Below, piece after piece: positions 6,679 through 9,554 of a stretch of 9,554 bases of DNA; the stretch's first letter is position 1, and every line of letters starts with the position of its first letter. The stretch comes from Sphingomonadales bacterium UBA1936 (GTDB lineage Bacteria; Pseudomonadota; Alphaproteobacteria; Sphingomonadales; Sphingomonadaceae): the NCBI GenBank assembly GCA_002336985.1, contig DDFE01000144.1:3713-13266 (forward strand), written 5' to 3'. Below the pieces are notes generated by a model. That model saw only the letters and a list, made by a program, of their open reading frames with translations. It made no database searches and was not told where the DNA came from. A program made the translations under genes and the position numbers.

Positions 6679-8037
6679 TCAGGCGGCGATCTCGTAGCTT
6701 TTGAGCAGGTCGTAGAGCGTCGGACGGCTTATCCCGAGCAGGCGGGCGGCCCCCGAGATGTTGCCTTCGGATCGCGCGAGCGCACGAACGATCGCCTGCC
6801 GGTCGGCCGCCTCGCGGACGGCGCGCAGGTTGATCGGGTCATCACCGCCCTCGCCACCTGCCAGGTCGAGGTCGGCTGCCGTCACCAGCTTTCCATCGGC
6901 CATGATCACCGCGCGCTTCACACGGTTTTCGAGTTCGCGGACGTTCCCCGGCCAGTTCCACGCGTCGAGCGCGGTCAGCGCATCGGGCGACAGGCCCGTG
7001 ACCTCGCTTTTCATCGACGCGGCGAAACGCTTGACGAAGGCGCGCGCGAGCAGGCTCGCGTCACCCGGCCGTTCGGCGAGCGAGGGAATACGTACGACGA
7101 TTTCGGCGAGGCGGTAATAAAGATCTTCGCGGAAGCTGCCGTCGGCGACCATCGCATCTATGTCACGGTGAGTCGCACACACGATGCGTGTGTCGACCGG
7201 AATGCTCTTGCGCCCGCCGACGCGTTCGATGGTGCGTTCCTGAAGGAAGCGCAGGAGTTTCACCTGCAGCGCGAGTGGCACATCACCGATTTCGTCGAGG
7301 AACAGCGTACCACCGTGCGCGAGTTCGATCTTGCCCTCGGTCGTCTTCACGGCACCCGTGAACGCGCCCTTTTCGTGCCCGAACAACTCGCTTTCGAGGA
7401 GGTTTTCTGGGATGGCGGCGCAGTTGATCGCGACGAACGCGCCGCCTCTGCGCCCGCTTGCATCGTGCAGGCCGCGCGCGAGCAGTTCCTTGCCGGTGCC
7501 GCTTGCACCCAACAGCATAACGGAAACATCAGCAGTCGCGACGCGCTCGACGGTGCGCACCGTCTTCAGCATTTCGGGCGCTGCTGAGATCAGCCCGCCG
7601 AGCAGCGGTTCACCATCGGTCGCGCTGGCAAGCCGCGCATTGTCGGCCTCGATCGCGTGCAGGTGAAACGCGCGCGAAACGATGAGGCCCAGTTGGTCGA
7701 TATCGACGGGCTTCGCATAGAAATCATAGGCGCCCGAGGCGACCGCCCGCAGCGCGGATTCGCGGGCACCGTGACCGGATGCGACGATGACCTTGGTCCC
7801 CGGTTTCAGCCGCAGGATTTCGGCGAGTGTCGCAAACCCCTCCTCGACGCCGTCCGGATCGGGCGGCAGGCCAAGGTCGAGCGTCACCACATCGGGTTCG
7901 TGCAGGCGCAGGGCATCGATGGCCGAAGCGCGGTCGCCCGCGACGATGACCTCGTAATCATCATAAGCCCAGCGCAACTGGCGCTGCAGCCCTTCGTCGT
8001 CCTCGACGATCAGCAGCTTGGGTTTCACGTCGGTCAT
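6679..8037 (-). CDS. prsR: PrsR, sigma-54-type response regulator of the PEP-CTERM/exopolysaccharide system
   Basis: 452-residue NtrC-like activator, full length. The receiver domain (about 6-125) has the acidic pair Asp13/Asp14, phospho-acceptor Asp54 (TLDLGLPPDPDG, an insertion-bearing loop common in PrsR) and Lys109 in YAKPVD. The AAA+ domain (about 150-375) has Walker A GASGTGKE (177-184), an intact GAFTGA sigma-54 contact loop (224-229), Walker B GGTLFLDEIG (242-251), FREDLYYRL (302-310) and WPGNVRELEN (362-371). A Fis-type helix-turn-helix closes the protein: NISGAARLLGISRPTLYDLL (426-445). PrsR is the partner of PrsK and activates genes with sigma-54 promoters for exopolysaccharide and PEP-CTERM proteins. 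Its ATG overlaps the prsK stop as ATGA, with AAGG eight bases upstream. The domain call is certain; the PrsR assignment rests on family resemblance plus the PrsK neighbour. Confidence 0.93.
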   Translation of the reverse strand: MTDVKPKLLIVEDDEGLQRQLRWAYDDYEVIVAGDRASAIDALRLHEPDVVTLDLGLPPDPDGVEEGFATLAEILRLKPGTKVIVASGHGARESALRAVASGAYDFYAKPVDIDQLGLIVSRAFHLHAIEADNARLASATDGEPLLGGLISAAPEMLKTVRTVERVATADVSVMLLGASGTGKELLARGLHDASGRRGGAFVAINCAAIPENLLESELFGHEKGAFTGAVKTTEGKIELAHGGTLFLDEIGDVPLALQVKLLRFLQERTIERVGGRKSIPVDTRIVCATHRDIDAMVADGSFREDLYYRLAEIVVRIPSLAERPGDASLLARAFVKRFAASMKSEVTGLSPDALTALDAWNWPGNVRELENRVKRAVIMADGKLVTAADLDLAGGEGGDDPINLRAVREAADRQAIVRALARSEGNISGAARLLGISRPTLYDLLKSYEIAA

Positions 8038-9554
8038 GCGGCGTGCCTTGTGATTCGAGCAATAGTTTCGGCTGGCGCGACCGGCAGCCAGATCGTCATT
8101 CGCGTGCCCTCACCCGGCGCAGATACGACCGCCACACGCCCGTGCATCGCGTTGACCAGTGTACGCGCCTCATGCGCGCCGACACCGAACCCGCCTGCCT
8201 TGGTCGAAGTGAACGGCTTGAACAGCATCGTCGCGATGAACTCGGCGGTCATGCCGGGACCTTGGTCCCACACCTCGATCCCGACCTCTCCCTCGCGCTC
8301 GACGAGCGACAGGGTGACGGGATTGGTGGAGCCGCTGGCGTCGATCGCATTCTGGACGAGGTGCGACAGCGCCTGTTCCAGCCGGCCGGGATCGGCAAGG
8401 CCGACACAGGGGATTGCGCCGTCGACAAGCACCGGATGGCGCCTGCGGAACTGGTCGCCGATCCGCGCGACGAAGGGCTGCAGGTTCAGCGGGACCGGAT
8501 CCTCGACACGGCCAGTATTGTGCTGCGACAGGCGCGCGAGCAGGTCGTTCATGCGCGCCGTCGACGATTGCAGGGTCGCGATCATGTCCGCCTGGAATTC
8601 CGGATTGCCCGCATGGCGTTCGGCATTGCGCGTGACCAGCGTCAGCTGGCTGACGAGGTTCTTTATGTCGTGCATGATGAAGGCAAAGCGGCGATTGAAC
8701 TCGTCGAAGCGTGCCGCTTCGCCAAGTGCATCCTGTGCATTGGCCTCTGCAAGGTAACTAGCGACCTGACGCCCGGCGAGGCGGAGCAGGTCGAAATCTT
8801 CCCAGTCGAGCGCGCGCGTGACCAGCGGCCGTTCGAGCAGGACGGCGCCCGCCAGCCGGTCGACGTGAACCAGGGGGACAATGGCAAAGGCGCTCGTATC
8901 GTGAAGGATCCATTGGGGGATCGCCGACATTTCCTGCACATCGCCCGTGTCGCTGCGCAGGACATCGAGTTCGACGATCCGTCCGCCGGCAAGCAGGCTT
9001 GCCAGCCGCGCGTCCCTCGCATCGCTCGGCGGCGACAGGGCTTCCCATTGCCACTGCGCGCCCGCTGTCATCGCGTCACCGGTCGGCATCAGCAGCATGC
9101 CGCCCGGTGCCTGGACGATGTCGGCGATCGCCTTCACCACGCGCACGTCGAGCGGTGGCGATTCCGGACCCGGGATGCCGAGCGTGCCGGTGAAACGCAG
9201 CCATTCGGCGCGATAGTCATATCGATGCGCGAACAGGTGCTTCGACAGCATGACGCTGGACCATGCGCGTGCGCGCGGCGAGGACATGGTGAGCGCCGCC
9301 GCCAGTGCTGCCGCAAGCAGCACGACCGGCGGCACGGCATTGGCATAGGCGCCGCCGAATTCGCGCAGCGCATAGGCCGAGACGATCACGAGACCGAGAT
9401 AGGCGAGCGCCGCGACCAGCCCGATCGAGCGGAACGCGACCGTGCGCGACAGGCGGATCGTCCAGCGTGTATTCCGCCGCGCCGACAGTGCGACCATCGG
9501 CGCGAGGATCATCGCGACCCCGCCACGGGCAATCGCGAATTCCATCGCCCAGCC
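8034..9554 (-). CDS. prsK: PrsK, PEP-CTERM system sensor histidine kinase (N-terminus cut by window edge)
   Basis: Membrane sensor kinase that pairs with PrsR. The first in-window Met is at 9545, but the frame stays open to the edge (Gly-Trp-Ala before it), and PrsK proteins have more membrane helices upstream, so the true start lies beyond 9554. Numbering from Met 9545: TM helices at about 41-60 and 71-87; KHLFAHRYDYRAEWLRFTGTL (102-122), a PrsK-typical segment of which only the ends are diagnostic; a GAF-like domain (about 125-265); the DHp helix with FIMHDIKNLVSQL (289-301, phospho-acceptor His292, the HDxKN form typical of PrsK); then the ATPase with N-box HLVQNAIDAS (395-404), G1 DQGPGM (427-432), FKPFTSTK (442-449) and G2 GGFGVGAHEAR (451-461). 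It ends in an ATGA overlap with prsR, implying cotranscription and balanced synthesis. Confidence 0.92.
   Translation of the reverse strand, partial: GWAMEFAIARGGVAMILAPMVALSARRNTRWTIRLSRTVAFRSIGLVAALAYLGLVIVSAYALREFGGAYANAVPPVVLLAAALAAALTMSSPRARAWSSVMLSKHLFAHRYDYRAEWLRFTGTLGIPGPESPPLDVRVVKAIADIVQAPGGMLLMPTGDAMTAGAQWQWEALSPPSDARDARLASLLAGGRIVELDVLRSDTGDVQEMSAIPQWILHDTSAFAIVPLVHVDRLAGAVLLERPLVTRALDWEDFDLLRLAGRQVASYLAEANAQDALGEAARFDEFNRRFAFIMHDIKNLVSQLTLVTRNAERHAGNPEFQADMIATLQSSTARMNDLLARLSQHNTGRVEDPVPLNLQPFVARIGDQFRRRHPVLVDGAIPCVGLADPGRLEQALSHLVQNAIDASGSTNPVTLSLVEREGEVGIEVWDQGPGMTAEFIATMLFKPFTSTKAGGFGVGAHEARTLVNAMHGRVAVVSAPGEGTRMTIWLPVAPAETIARITRHAA

Noticed and set aside
5771..6697. 308-codon plus-strand frame covering the DUF815 gene and part of the upstream spacer
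   Set aside because: It is antisense to a clear Walker A/B ATPase, and no homologous features were seen.
6295..7587. 430-codon plus-strand frame antisense to the DUF815 and prsR genes
   Set aside because: It crosses two real genes and their junction, lacks motifs, and has the Arg/Gly/His-rich composition of a shadow.
7657..8757. 366-codon plus-strand frame antisense to prsR and prsK
   Set aside because: It runs across the prsK/prsR junction with no domain; both genes opposite have full catalytic motifs.
9543..9545. ATG at 9545 as the true start of prsK
   Set aside because: The frame continues open to the window edge, and PrsK proteins normally have further membrane helices before this point, so the gene is partial.

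Overview
The window reads as a high-GC alphaproteobacterial chromosome, most likely a sphingomonad (Sphingomonas, Sphingobium, Novosphingobium or Sphingopyxis type). The evidence is protein style: a PrsK/PrsR pair of the XrtA/PEP-CTERM exopolysaccharide system, a DUF815 ATPase, a secreted DUF885 protein, and a MarR-NodT-EmrA-EmrB efflux set. The genus assignment is inference. All seven genes lie on the minus strand, so transcription runs from high to low coordinates. Both edges cut a gene: prsK at the right, emrB at the left. No RNA gene, insertion sequence, CRISPR array or phage gene was seen.

Right part (9554 to about 5846): the C-terminal part of the membrane histidine kinase PrsK, then the sigma-54-type response regulator PrsR, joined by an ATGA stop/start overlap. 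A DUF815 AAA ATPase follows closely. PrsK/PrsR are known to control exopolysaccharide and PEP-CTERM protein genes; their targets are not in this window.

Middle (5845 to 3822): a 102-bp spacer with a 21-bp-period direct repeat and a small hairpin, then a 602-residue DUF885 protein with a Tat-like signal and a stretched HEx4H motif. A GC-rich stem-loop follows its stop codon, separating it from the next unit.

Left part (3821 to 1): a tight four-gene operon, marR - nodT-type outer-membrane factor - emrA - emrB, with stop/start overlaps at every junction. Together they form a complete EmrAB-type drug pump: inner-membrane DHA2 transporter, periplasmic adaptor and outer-membrane channel, behind a MarR repressor. 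A TTGACT promoter-like element and a tripartite palindrome sit directly upstream of marR and suggest autoregulation, possibly of a leaderless mRNA.

Nothing here convincingly looks like a wholly new system. The items most worth checking are the marR promoter/operator, the HEx4H motif of the DUF885 protein, and the placement of the DUF815 ATPase behind prsKR.
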